A stretch of 64,000 nt of DNA from CAZWDO01 sp964632485 [NCBI: uncultured bacterium] (GTDB lineage: Bacteria > JAGOEH01), in NCBI GenBank assembly GCA_964632485.1, contig CAZWDO010000001.1:136590-200589 (forward strand), read 5' to 3'. Both the position numbers and the translations under genes were made by a program. Below, in pieces: positions 26,793-35,700 of this stretch. The notes beneath the pieces were generated by a model. It made no database searches and was not told the DNA's origin. It was given only the letters and a program-made list of their open reading frames with translations. Numbering within the stretch: position 1 is the first letter of the stretch; each line of letters opens with the position of its first letter.

Positions 26793-28439
26793 TTATGATC
26801 GTTTAAAATAGGTTAACAAAACATTAGATACTAAAATTGACGGCATCCCATAGGATGTCGCAATTTTTTGTTGATTATTATAATAATATCCGCGGGAATT
26901 GTCAACAAAGAAATCGTTTCCCACTCCTTTTATTGAACGAGTGATTTCAAAAATATTACCAGCCATCACCAAATCCTTCAAACGTTCGCGGGGAACGCCC
27001 TGCTGATAGCGAATAGCCTGAGGAATTGAGGCTGTAAAATTGCCGGTTTTTTGATCGACAAACGGGATATCGATACGTTCAACCCAAATAACAGAGGGAT
27101 AGGCTTTCAGCAAATCTTCGGCGCGATCACTCCCTGCGGCAATGGTAAAATTCGTGGGCGCAACCACTGGCGGACAACGATAATTCATCCGCCGCGTCCG
27201 GCCGTTCACTCCCTCCAGTTTTTTCCAGGCCCCCAGTCGATCGATAAACCCCAAATTTAATTCTCCATTTTGAATTAAAAAATAATTTTTAGCTAAATAG
27301 CCATCGTCATCAATAACCATGCTGATTTTCCCGATACGGGAGCGGGGATCATCCTGGATAGTCAGAGTGTTGGGAAAATCTTTCGCTAAAGTTGCTAACC
27401 GCGACTTACTATCTTTGTCGATAACCGAAAAATAGGGAAAGAGTCCTTGCGCCCACAATAATGCATTGTTTCCGGGCGCTAATACTACCGGATACAAATT
27501 AGGATTGATCGACCCGAAGGGAAGTTTTTCAAGCCGCTCTATTTGTTCCTTCATATTCTGGAAAAGACCTTCCAGCGCAAGCCCTTCACCCTGAATCATC
27601 TCTTTAGCGTTCTGGTAACCGCCATACGGATAGGAGTATTGCCAACGATCGCGCTCAAGTTCAACATCCCAGCTCATCCAAAACGTCCGATCACGAGTAA
27701 AACCGGGTTCTGTAAACCAGACACTGAACAATTTTTCCCAATCCCGCCAACGATATTTAAACCCATCAATTTCAGGCATTATGCGTTGGCGGTATAGATC
27801 AAGTCGCTTAAGGAATTCAATCCGATCCTCCAGAGTTAGGTCAGAAGGCCCAAATTCGCAGGTTTTTTCGCGGAAATCCTTAATTTCAGTAAAACGTAAA
27901 ATCTCCGGAGTTTTATTCTCTTCTTGACCTAAAAGAGCAGCAGAATCGTTCGCAGCGCTGGTTGTAGTCGTGTCAGCAATTTTCCGGGGAACTCCGGGGG
28001 TGGATTTCGGACGCGCATTCGCAGCGACCTCCTGGCGCAGAAGCATCATCCCCTCCAATTCCTCCTTCCAAATTGCCAAATCCCATTGGTTGCTATTCCA
28101 TTGCTGAACAAATTCATTTGAAGCAAACATCAGATCACATCCCAAACCCTGATCCCAATGGCTAATATCCACTAAACCATGCTGAAATGTAATTGAAGTT
28201 TCGTATAAATTTTCCATATAGAGCCGTAGGTTCATGGCTTTTTTTGAGCATAGAGGCTCTAAAAAATCATGCAAATCTTTATAGGTTAGACCGTTAAAAC
28301 TAAATTCCGGTAATTTTTCAAGAGATACAGCAGGAATTGAATCCTGACTGATTGTCTGCGCCAGGAAACCGCTTTTATTAGCGCTCCACAATCCCGCCCC
28401 TAAAAGACCCAAAAATTGGATAAATTTTCGTCGTTTCAT
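26793..28439 (-). CDS. Tat-exported TldD/PmbA-like protein lacking the metallopeptidase motif
   Basis: A 548-residue protein with a twin-arginine signal (RRKFIQFLGLLGAG). The TldD/PmbA outline is recognisable from YPVVLAPG (316-323), TNFTIAAG and a C-terminal VGNDFFVDN. In active members the YPVVL-PG block is followed by HExxxGH, which holds the metal. Here the aligned residues are Trp329, Ala330 and Phe334, and the late Cys ligand region reads RGYYYNNQ, so the metal site is absent. The central region (140-260) carries a low-complexity Thr/Ala linker. It is probably a periplasmic binding or structural derivative. Its start overlaps the PHP stop in an ATGA. Confidence 0.7.
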   Translation of the reverse strand: MKRRKFIQFLGLLGAGLWSANKSGFLAQTISQDSIPAVSLEKLPEFSFNGLTYKDLHDFLEPLCSKKAMNLRLYMENLYETSITFQHGLVDISHWDQGLGCDLMFASNEFVQQWNSNQWDLAIWKEELEGMMLLRQEVAANARPKSTPGVPRKIADTTTTSAANDSAALLGQEENKTPEILRFTEIKDFREKTCEFGPSDLTLEDRIEFLKRLDLYRQRIMPEIDGFKYRWRDWEKLFSVWFTEPGFTRDRTFWMSWDVELERDRWQYSYPYGGYQNAKEMIQGEGLALEGLFQNMKEQIERLEKLPFGSINPNLYPVVLAPGNNALLWAQGLFPYFSVIDKDSKSRLATLAKDFPNTLTIQDDPRSRIGKISMVIDDDGYLAKNYFLIQNGELNLGFIDRLGAWKKLEGVNGRTRRMNYRCPPVVAPTNFTIAAGSDRAEDLLKAYPSVIWVERIDIPFVDQKTGNFTASIPQAIRYQQGVPRERLKDLVMAGNIFEITRSIKGVGNDFFVDNSRGYYYNNQQKIATSYGMPSILVSNVLLTYFKRS

Positions 28440-29287
28440 AAATATCTATTCTGATGAAAGGTTTGAAGGTTTTCGACATACACATAAGGTACTTTTACTG
28501 CGCCGATATACGTATCAGACTTAGCCTGCCCGTGGTTGTCGGAACCGCCGGTTACCAGTAAATCATAATCTTTGGCCATTTTTAAAAGCCGCATGACAAC
28601 AGCATTCGGATGATTAGGATGGAAGACTTCTATGCCATCGATACCATTTGCCATAAACTCCTGAAGCGCAGTATCATCCAAATAATTCCCCGGATGAGCC
28701 AGAACGGCCATTCCCCGCGCCTGATGCAGGTAGCGGATCGCATCCGCGGGAGTAAGCTTTTCCTTAGGGACATAGGCTGGACGTCGATAACCGATGAGCT
28801 GATCAAAAACAGTTTCGATATTTTCAAAATAGCCGGCATCTACTAAAGCGCGGCCAATATGAGGCCGACCGATACTCCCCCCATTGGCAATCCGAGCGAT
28901 TCGTTCCCAATCCAGGGGATAGCCCAATTGCTCCAAGCGCTTAATCATTTCATGCGCCCGGCCTTCCCGCTTGGTTTTATAATAGGTCAATACTTCCAGT
29001 AATTGGGAATCGTGATGATCAAACATATATCCTAAAATATGGACATCCAGATTATTATACGAACAGCTCAGTTCAACTCCGCTTAACACTGTCAATCCCA
29101 GTTGCATATTTTCATTAAGCATCTCTGCTTCGGTTATGCCTGCAACCGAATCATGATCGGTAATAGATATTCCCCGTAACCCAAACCGGTGAGAAAGCCT
29201 CAAAACCTCTTCCACGCTCTGGCTCCCATCCGAATGCTGAGTATGGATATGAAGATCGCAGAAAAAAGCGCGGCTTCTCCTACTCAT
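28436..29287 (-). CDS. PHP domain phosphoesterase (RNase AM/YciV-like)
   Basis: A 283-residue PHP protein. Metal ligands are visible in CDLHIHTQHSDG near the N-terminus, SITDHDSVAG, GVELSCSY, VLAHPG and the final GGSDNHG. This is the YciV/TrpH subgroup, whose characterised members hydrolyse nucleoside 3',5'-bisphosphates or trim short RNA 5' ends. It lacks a signal peptide and acts in the cytoplasm. It overlaps both neighbours by four bases, so it is translationally coupled within the operon. Confidence 0.88.
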   Translation of the reverse strand: MSRRSRAFFCDLHIHTQHSDGSQSVEEVLRLSHRFGLRGISITDHDSVAGITEAEMLNENMQLGLTVLSGVELSCSYNNLDVHILGYMFDHHDSQLLEVLTYYKTKREGRAHEMIKRLEQLGYPLDWERIARIANGGSIGRPHIGRALVDAGYFENIETVFDQLIGYRRPAYVPKEKLTPADAIRYLHQARGMAVLAHPGNYLDDTALQEFMANGIDGIEVFHPNHPNAVVMRLLKMAKDYDLLVTGGSDNHGQAKSDTYIGAVKVPYVYVENLQTFHQNRYL

Positions 29288-30114
29288 TGTTGTTCCGGGA
29301 TATATTGTTGATAATATTGTTGATGTTCGGGATCAACACTCAGTAGAATCTGGAAAATCATCGGTTCTTCCGAACCGGCAAAGGCATCACCCAAAGTCGT
29401 CGAAATCCAATTGAAATAGCCAATAATCGGGTCAGTATCCATATTTTTGTTGCGGCATTCCTCAATCATCTTTGCCGCTGCTTTGAGATTCTTTTTTGCA
29501 AGTTCAAAATCCTGTTTTTCGGCAGCCGACAGCGCATGTTGGATAATAATTTTGGCTTTACGAAACGGCTTATTATCCTCGGCAAGGAACCAATTCACTT
29601 TTTCCAGGCGGCGATCCCATCCCCGGTAATTGCTTTGCAACATACCATCTCTGGCAATTCGTAACGCTTTCTCAAAATATAGAGTTCCACCCATTTCCGC
29701 ATAATTATCCATAACGTCGCCAATCATTATAAAAAAATAAAAATCAAACACACTCGTCATCATGTGGTACTGATACTCATTATATATAAGAATTTCATTG
29801 GCGCTATAATACAAATCGATTTTCTTATCGAAGTATTGAATTTTATAGTTATTTTCAAGCAACTGCCCTTCGACCGTGAAACTTCCCCCGCCTTTTTCCT
29901 TAAGACTCAGCACAAAATGGTAATCCAACTCAATATCCTCATCGGAATAAGGAGCGGATTGAAAATAGTCTTGCAGTTTTACCGGCAAATCAACAATAGT
30001 TTGCTTCGTGTTTTCAGAAAGATAATCCTGCATCAGGGTAATTTTCCCAGTCACACGGAAAGCCAGACTCATGCTGCTCAAGCAAAGCAGACAGAAAAAA
30101 AACATATATTTCAT
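29284..30114 (-). CDS. Exported protein, possible DUF4835 relative
   Basis: A 276-residue protein with a signal peptide (MKYMFFFCLLCLSSMSLA). Its layout, a PVKLQDYF segment, a beta-rich middle, FYFFIMIGDVMDNYAEMGG, then a helical repeat-like region with GWDRR and KPFRKAKIII, resembles DUF4835 proteins of the FCB group, but the match is remote and from memory. Function is unknown. In other FCB genomes DUF4835 proteins are also exported. It overlaps cdaA and the PHP gene by four bases each. Confidence 0.6.
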   Translation of the reverse strand: MKYMFFFCLLCLSSMSLAFRVTGKITLMQDYLSENTKQTIVDLPVKLQDYFQSAPYSDEDIELDYHFVLSLKEKGGGSFTVEGQLLENNYKIQYFDKKIDLYYSANEILIYNEYQYHMMTSVFDFYFFIMIGDVMDNYAEMGGTLYFEKALRIARDGMLQSNYRGWDRRLEKVNWFLAEDNKPFRKAKIIIQHALSAAEKQDFELAKKNLKAAAKMIEECRNKNMDTDPIIGYFNWISTTLGDAFAGSEEPMIFQILLSVDPEHQQYYQQYIPEQQ

Positions 30115-30932
30115 GCCATCACTCCTTTTTTTCGAAAACGTTTAAATGAAAGGGGACGATCGGTTTCGCGATAACCGGTCAGTCGAATAATTTCATTGTA
30201 GATTTCATCGTCTGAGAGGTTTCGATACAGATGCCCGGCATAAGCCAGCGAGATTTGGTTAACTTCTTCCGAGACCACCAGGATAATTGCATCGCTATCT
30301 TCACTTAAACCTAAAGCGGCCCTATGTCTCAGTCCCAAGCGTTTATCCAATTCCTGGTTTTGGGTGATGGGCAGAATACAGCCGGCAGCGATTAGCATAT
30401 CATCTTTGATCATCAAAGCGCCGTCGTGAAGTGGCGAGGGAGGTGTAAAGATAGTTTCGATCAACGCTTCCGATGTTTTCGCCTGAATGGTAGTCCCTGT
30501 TTCGATAATATTGATCAAATTAGCGTCCCGAATCAATACCATTAAGGCGCCCAATCCTTTATGAGCAAGATTGCGGGCTGAACCAATCACTAATTCCAGC
30601 GTTTGATTGTTCTCATGCCGATTGAGTACCTGAAACAAACGGGATTGCCCCAATTTATTCAATGCCCGCCGCAATTCCGGTTGGAAAATAATTAAGAACC
30701 CAATTAGCCAGATCGTCCGCACCATTTCTATCAGCCAGCTTAGGGCCGCCAATTCAAGCCAGTTGGCGACCATCGAGGATATAACGACGATCAGCAGTCC
30801 AATAAATAGCGGAACCGCATGCATATCACGGATAATTAGTATCAGTTTATAAAAAATAAAGGCCACGAGAAAAACATCGACCAGATCCCATAAAGATATT
30901 TGGAAAAAACCGAATAACGTTAGTAGCGTCAT
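30111..30932 (-). CDS. cdaA: Diadenylate cyclase CdaA
   Basis: A 273-residue membrane-anchored enzyme that makes c-di-AMP from two ATP. Three N-terminal hydrophobic segments (residues about 14-35, 40-57, 70-85) are followed by a DAC domain with the catalytic DGA (170-172) and RHR (202-204). c-di-AMP usually controls potassium and osmolyte transport and cell-wall homeostasis. No CdaR-like regulator follows; instead the next gene encodes an exported protein. It overlaps folP and its downstream gene by four bases each. Confidence 0.95.
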   Translation of the reverse strand: MTLLTLFGFFQISLWDLVDVFLVAFIFYKLILIIRDMHAVPLFIGLLIVVISSMVANWLELAALSWLIEMVRTIWLIGFLIIFQPELRRALNKLGQSRLFQVLNRHENNQTLELVIGSARNLAHKGLGALMVLIRDANLINIIETGTTIQAKTSEALIETIFTPPSPLHDGALMIKDDMLIAAGCILPITQNQELDKRLGLRHRAALGLSEDSDAIILVVSEEVNQISLAYAGHLYRNLSDDEIYNEIIRLTGYRETDRPLSFKRFRKKGVMA

Positions 30933-31759
30933 ATTATCAATTCAAGTTCCCGGATTAAGGTTCGCGCCTGTACAGCGGGTAAAACATCATGAACTCTCAG
31001 AATATCAACACCTTGCTGAATTGAAAGAGTGTGCATGACAATCGTCGCATGCAATCGGTCCTGGGGGTCCGGCAGATTCAGCAGTTTTCCCAAAAAAGAT
31101 TTTCGACTCAATCCGATCAGTAAAGGGAATCCCACATTCCGCAAGCATTGAAGATGCCTCATAATCCGCAAATTATGTTCCACTGATTTCCCAAATCCAA
31201 TCCCCGGGTCAACGATAATCAGTTCTTCGGGAAATCCCTGATCAATCAACCAGCGGGTACGCTCATTCCAAAAACTACAAATTTCAGCCACCACATCGTC
31301 ATATTGTGGATTTTCCTGCATTGTTGCCGGTACTCCCTGAATATGCATCAATACATAATAGGGCTGATATTTTAATAATGCATGAATCATGCCAGTCCCC
31401 CAGTTTAATCCTGAAACATCATTAATGATTTCCACACCTTGCTCCAAACAGGCGATAGCAACCTGAGCCTTAGTGGTATCCACAGAGATAGGAATATTAG
31501 GGAAATGGCTTCGCAACGCGCAAAGGGCAGGGATCAAACGCTCCAATTCAAGGTCAGGTGAGACGACTTGGGCCCCTGGGCGAGTCGATTCCGCCCCAAT
31601 ATCAATAATATCGCACCCTGACCGGATCATATTCTCTGCCGTCGATAACAGATGGTCAACCGCAGTTTGGCAACTTCCCGTATAAAACGAGTCAGGACTA
31701 AGATTCATTATTCCCATTATCAGAGGAAGAACCTTACCCTGCCAGAGGGCTTGTTTCAT
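30929..31759 (-). CDS. folP: Dihydropteroate synthase
   Basis: A 276-residue TIM-barrel enzyme that condenses p-aminobenzoate with hydroxymethyl-dihydropterin diphosphate in folate synthesis. The family motifs are complete: MGIMNLSPDSF (N-terminal pyrophosphate loop), DIIDIGAESTRPGA, SVDTTKA, INDVSG, DPGIGFGKS and GLSRKSF. It begins directly after the ftsH stop and overlaps cdaA by four bases, the order ftsH-folP-cdaA seen in several FCB genomes. Confidence 0.96.
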   Translation of the reverse strand: MKQALWQGKVLPLIMGIMNLSPDSFYTGSCQTAVDHLLSTAENMIRSGCDIIDIGAESTRPGAQVVSPDLELERLIPALCALRSHFPNIPISVDTTKAQVAIACLEQGVEIINDVSGLNWGTGMIHALLKYQPYYVLMHIQGVPATMQENPQYDDVVAEICSFWNERTRWLIDQGFPEELIIVDPGIGFGKSVEHNLRIMRHLQCLRNVGFPLLIGLSRKSFLGKLLNLPDPQDRLHATIVMHTLSIQQGVDILRVHDVLPAVQARTLIRELELII

Positions 31760-34015
31760 TTATTCCCCTTCGGAATCTTCCGGTTTCTTCAGGTAATTCC
31801 AGGTCGGAGTAGATTTTCCCTTTTTAGTTTTAGGTTTCGGCTGTGGTTCCGCGGAATCCATTTCTCCCGAGTTATCATTTTTTGTTTGACGCGTTTGACG
31901 TTTTACAACCGTTTCCTTAACTTCGGCAGAGGGGATAATTTTTTCCGCCAATTCATCAACCTTGATTGGCTTTTTGTTCCGTGTACGGGTCCCTTTTTCA
32001 GGTTTCACCGGGATATTTTCTTCAACAATTTCTTTCGTCGCTATTTTTCGCGCTGTCGTTTTTTTGGTGGCAACTGACGGCGTTGTTGTCTTTGGGGCGC
32101 TTCCTGCCGCCGGTTTGACTTTGTTCAGGATAATTGAATCAATCTCTTCTCCAGTCAGAATTTCTTTTTTTAATAATTCCTCACTGAGCCGATTTAATTG
32201 TTGAAGATTATCCTGCAGGATATGGCGTGATTTTTGCAGACACGAATCAATGATCCAGTGAATTTCCTGATCGACTTTTACCGCTGTCGCTTCACTGTAA
32301 TCACTATGGCGGACAATTTCCCGTCCCAGAAAAATCTCATCCTGCTTTTTACCAAAAGCGATAGGTCCCAGGGGACTCATTCCCCATTCGCAAACCATCA
32401 TACGCGCAATTTTAGTAGCGACCTCAATATCATTGCTGGCTCCGGAAGAAATTTCCTGAAAATGAAGTTCCTCGGCCAAACGCCCCCCCATTAGTTGACA
32501 AATTTTATTGAGCGCCCAATTTTTTGAATAGAGGTGGCGATCATCTGTCGGCAGGGAATGGGTGACGCCCAGGGCCCGGCCGCGCGGAATGATAGTGACC
32601 TTATGAACCGGATCGGAACCCGGCAAATGCTTTGCGATGAGTACATGCCCGGCTTCATGATAGGCGATGATCTTTTTTTCCGCGGGAGCAATTGTCAGAG
32701 ACCGCCGTTCAGTACCCATCATAACCTTATCTTTAGCTTCCTCCATTTCAGTCATACTGACTGTTGTCCTATTCTTACGGGCAGCCAGCAACGCCGCTTC
32801 ATTAACCAGATTTGCCAAATCGGCTCCGGACATACCGGGTGTTCCTTTGGCAATAATTTCCAATAAAACATTCGTATCGAGTTTTATATTTTTAGTATGT
32901 ACTTTTAAAATTCCTTCACGTCCTCTCACATCCGGCAAATCAACGACTATCTGCCGATCGAATCGGCCGGGTCTCAACAAAGCGGAATCGAGGACATCGG
33001 GGCGATTGGTAGCGGCGATCAGGATCACGCCTTCATTGGATTCAAACCCATCCATTTCAACCAGCAATTGGTTCAGCGTCTGTTCCCGCTCATCATGGCC
33101 GCCGCCTAATCCGGCGCCCCGCTGGCGGCCAACAGCGTCAATTTCATCGATAAAAATAATACAGGGGGCATTTTTTTTGCCGGTTTCGAACAAATCACGA
33201 ACTCGGGAGGCGCCGACACCCACAAACATTTCGACAAAATCGGAACCGCTCATGCTAAAAAACGGCACACCGGCCTCACCGGCCACCGCGCGCGCCAACA
33301 ATGTTTTTCCGGTTCCCGGAGGACCCAGCAATAACGCTCCTTTGGGTATTTTCCCTCCCAGCTTGGTAAATTTTCCAGGTTCTTTTAAAAATTCAATCAC
33401 TTCCTGCAATTCCTCTTTTGCTTCATCAGCTCCGGCTACATCCATAAACGTAACCTTTGCCCGATCCGGGGATAATAACCGCGCCCGACTTTTCCCGAAA
33501 CTGAAAATTCCTTTTTGGCCTCCCTGCATCTGCCGCATAAAAAAAATCCAAATTCCAATAAATAATAACCAGGGCAACCACATATAAAACAAACTCATAA
33601 AATTGAAACCCTTTTCCCTGGCAACCAGTTCCACTTTGTTCTCTATTATCAACTCCATCAGGTTGTTATCATTGAACGACAATAATAAAACCTTGAACAC
33701 CTTGTATTTTTGCGGTTTGCCATTTTGCAGTGTAATCGCCTCATCCCTCAAATATCCAGTGATCTCTTTATCGACAACCTCGAGTTTTTCAATATTTCCC
33801 TTTGTCAATTGTTCCCGGAATTCACTATAAAAAATCGTTACCTCAGTATTCACCCCCGGTAAAAAAACACGGTAAAAATAGATCGTCACTAAGATGATGA
33901 TCACCCAAATCGCTAAGGTTCGCAACCCAGAACCTTTCTCTTTTAAGGGAGGAAGTTTCAGTTTGAAGTTGCTCTGCTTCTCATCGTCCGATTTTTTTTG
34001 ATCAAAAAAAGCCAT
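31760..34015 (-). CDS. ftsH: ATP-dependent zinc metalloprotease FtsH
   Basis: The 751-residue protein has two membrane helices (about 32-50 and 142-160) around a periplasmic domain, a AAA domain with Walker A GPPGTGKT (231-238), Walker B IIFIDEID and the SRH arginines (RPGRFDR), and the zinc site HEAGH (453-457). It degrades misfolded membrane proteins and regulators at the inner membrane. It is about 110-125 residues longer than usual because of a hydrophilic Lys/Thr/Glu/Pro-rich tail from about residue 628. The start is two bases after the tilS stop. Confidence 0.97.
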   Translation of the reverse strand: MAFFDQKKSDDEKQSNFKLKLPPLKEKGSGLRTLAIWVIIILVTIYFYRVFLPGVNTEVTIFYSEFREQLTKGNIEKLEVVDKEITGYLRDEAITLQNGKPQKYKVFKVLLLSFNDNNLMELIIENKVELVAREKGFNFMSLFYMWLPWLLFIGIWIFFMRQMQGGQKGIFSFGKSRARLLSPDRAKVTFMDVAGADEAKEELQEVIEFLKEPGKFTKLGGKIPKGALLLGPPGTGKTLLARAVAGEAGVPFFSMSGSDFVEMFVGVGASRVRDLFETGKKNAPCIIFIDEIDAVGRQRGAGLGGGHDEREQTLNQLLVEMDGFESNEGVILIAATNRPDVLDSALLRPGRFDRQIVVDLPDVRGREGILKVHTKNIKLDTNVLLEIIAKGTPGMSGADLANLVNEAALLAARKNRTTVSMTEMEEAKDKVMMGTERRSLTIAPAEKKIIAYHEAGHVLIAKHLPGSDPVHKVTIIPRGRALGVTHSLPTDDRHLYSKNWALNKICQLMGGRLAEELHFQEISSGASNDIEVATKIARMMVCEWGMSPLGPIAFGKKQDEIFLGREIVRHSDYSEATAVKVDQEIHWIIDSCLQKSRHILQDNLQQLNRLSEELLKKEILTGEEIDSIILNKVKPAAGSAPKTTTPSVATKKTTARKIATKEIVEENIPVKPEKGTRTRNKKPIKVDELAEKIIPSAEVKETVVKRQTRQTKNDNSGEMDSAEPQPKPKTKKGKSTPTWNYLKKPEDSEGE

Positions 34016-34017
34016 TT

Positions 34018-35388
34018 CTACTCCTCGTTAAACGTGATTTTAAGAATATTTGTGGTATTGGGTCTAATCTTATAAAAAAAATGAGAAACTCCCCGTTCAT
34101 AACAAACGACTTGCCTCTTGTCGCATAAATAGTACAGATGTTGCTTCACTAAAGCGGGAATGCCATTATCACGCAAATGCTCGCCCATCTTTTTCGCTGT
34201 TGAAAAATCTCCGGTGTGAATAAGAAGATGTTGATACTGATTGGTCAAACGTAATGGCCAGTTTATACGGTCAGCATCCAGATAAAAACCATCCGGACAA
34301 CCCGTTAAAACACGATAACCTCCCTCATTAATGACACCGACGGCGGCTTGAAGGTTCAACCGGATGTTGCCACAATGATACGCCCCTGGGGAAGGTACGT
34401 TGGTTTCACACGGCTGGGCCGGAAAACAAAGAATAATCTCATGCCGGTTCTTTTGAATTTGTATCTTCCTTTGAAAAAAACAAGCTACGGTAAGTTTTGA
34501 TTTTATCAAATCATTCAAATGATTCAGGGAGGAATAAGAAAAACTTGAAAAATCAGGATCAAATCGCAGAATCATCGAACGCCACATAGCGGTTTGCAAT
34601 TCAGTGGGAATCCGCCTCAGGATCGCCGCATCATACCGATGAAATCGAACGCCCGTTTCCATACAAAACATATTCAACTCATCATCAATAACATGGCGGC
34701 AAAACCGAATAGCATTCCCTGCCAGTTCAAGGCCCCGCGATAGATGATTAAGGGCCTCAGGGTGGTAGGTCTCCAAAAGAGGGAGGATTTCGTGACGAAT
34801 CCGGTTCCGGCGGTATTTCAATTCCAAATTTGTATGATCGATCCGGAAAGGGATCCGCATTCTGTTAATATACTCCATAATATCCGCTTTGGGTACATTT
34901 AAAAAAGGCCGAATTAAGGGACGTTCAGTCAGGATCATGTTCACCAAACCATCCCAGCCAGCGCCTCTGATTAATTGTAAAAACGTTGTTTCCACCAAAT
35001 CCGATTGATGATGGGCTAAAGCGATGTATTCACTATTGCGCTCAGACCGGGTTCTCTCGAAAAAATCCAAGCGCGCGCGTCGCGCCCAAGCCTGCAAATT
35101 GCCCTGCGCTGAATCATAATACACATCCAACTGAACAAATTGGCAATTCCATAGCCGCGATGATTCGGCAACTAAAAGAGCATCCTCGTCCGATGCCGCT
35201 CCCCGCAAATGGTAATTAATATGCGCCAATACAATTTGTTGCGCATTTTTCGCGTTAAATACAAGGAAATGGGCCAAGGCCATTGAATCCGGCCCTCCCG
35301 AACATCCCACAACTATAGATTTGTTCGACATTGCAGGGTCCAGGTCTCGTAAAGTGTGATGTACTAACTGCTCAAATCTCACATACAC
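34018..35388 (-). CDS. tilS: tRNA(Ile)-lysidine synthetase
   Basis: TilS attaches lysine to C34 of tRNA(Ile)-CAU so that it reads AUA. The PP-loop motif GCSGGPDSMAL is at residues about 28-38, with LAHHQSDLVET and RNRIRHEILP further on. The C-terminal domain (SPGAYHCG to LYYLCDKRQ) is of the longer type. The start is uncertain: GTG at 35388 or GTG at 35382, both lying just after a TATAAT. There is no ATG between these and Met20. It is the first gene of a run of about fourteen minus-strand genes. Confidence 0.93.
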   Translation of the reverse strand: MYVRFEQLVHHTLRDLDPAMSNKSIVVGCSGGPDSMALAHFLVFNAKNAQQIVLAHINYHLRGAASDEDALLVAESSRLWNCQFVQLDVYYDSAQGNLQAWARRARLDFFERTRSERNSEYIALAHHQSDLVETTFLQLIRGAGWDGLVNMILTERPLIRPFLNVPKADIMEYINRMRIPFRIDHTNLELKYRRNRIRHEILPLLETYHPEALNHLSRGLELAGNAIRFCRHVIDDELNMFCMETGVRFHRYDAAILRRIPTELQTAMWRSMILRFDPDFSSFSYSSLNHLNDLIKSKLTVACFFQRKIQIQKNRHEIILCFPAQPCETNVPSPGAYHCGNIRLNLQAAVGVINEGGYRVLTGCPDGFYLDADRINWPLRLTNQYQHLLIHTGDFSTAKKMGEHLRDNGIPALVKQHLYYLCDKRQVVCYERGVSHFFYKIRPNTTNILKITFNEE

Positions 35389-35389
35389 T

Positions 35390-35417
35390 ATTATACATTT
35401 TTTTTTCCCAAAGTCAA
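35390..35417 (-). promoter_or_regulatory. Promoter of tilS and the downstream operon
   Basis: Minus-strand TTGACT (35417-35412), 16 bases, TATAAT (35395-35390). Transcription should begin near 35383, almost on top of the candidate GTG starts, so the message would have no leader or only a few bases. Confidence 0.55.
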
Positions 35418-35665
35418 GATTAAAATATATAAAACATTAATTTCATTATTTTCATACTTCTGAATTCAAGCGCTGAGGTTAATAAAACTATGTTCACAAA
35501 TTAAAAACATTCCCAAACGGGCTTTCTATATAAAAGCGATTTGGCTTGCAGAACAACCGCGCTAGCCACCAAGCGCGAAGCAAACAAATTCTTCCGCCAG
35601 TTCCGGCGGCCCCTGACTGACAATCGGAGTAAATTTGGAGATAGACTCTAATTTAAAAATAGTAC

Positions 35666-35694
35666 TTGACAAAATAAATTTTTTTTTATAGAAT
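35666..35694 (+). promoter_or_regulatory. Promoter of the hybrid sensor kinase gene, predicting a leaderless transcript
   Basis: TTGACA at 35666-35671, a 17-base spacer and TAGAAT at 35689-35694. The expected start point seven bases later is the A of the ATG at 35701. No Shine-Dalgarno fits between the -10 and the ATG. Confidence 0.65.
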
Positions 35695-35700
35695 TGAACT

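Larger units (their letters stand above)
35389..35700. other. Intergenic region between divergent tilS and sensor kinase genes
   Basis: This stretch of 312 bases holds the two divergent promoters at its ends. The middle contains two short hairpins: GCGCT/AGCGC near 35560-35578, and CCGCC/GGCGG at 35594-35609, which has a 6-base loop. Neither is followed by a T-run, so I do not call them terminators. I see no tRNA or conserved coding sequence. Confidence 0.5.

Noticed and set aside
32667-33587. 306-codon plus-strand frame opposite ftsH
   Set aside because: It is antisense to the highly conserved AAA domain, with composition typical of a reverse-strand shadow.
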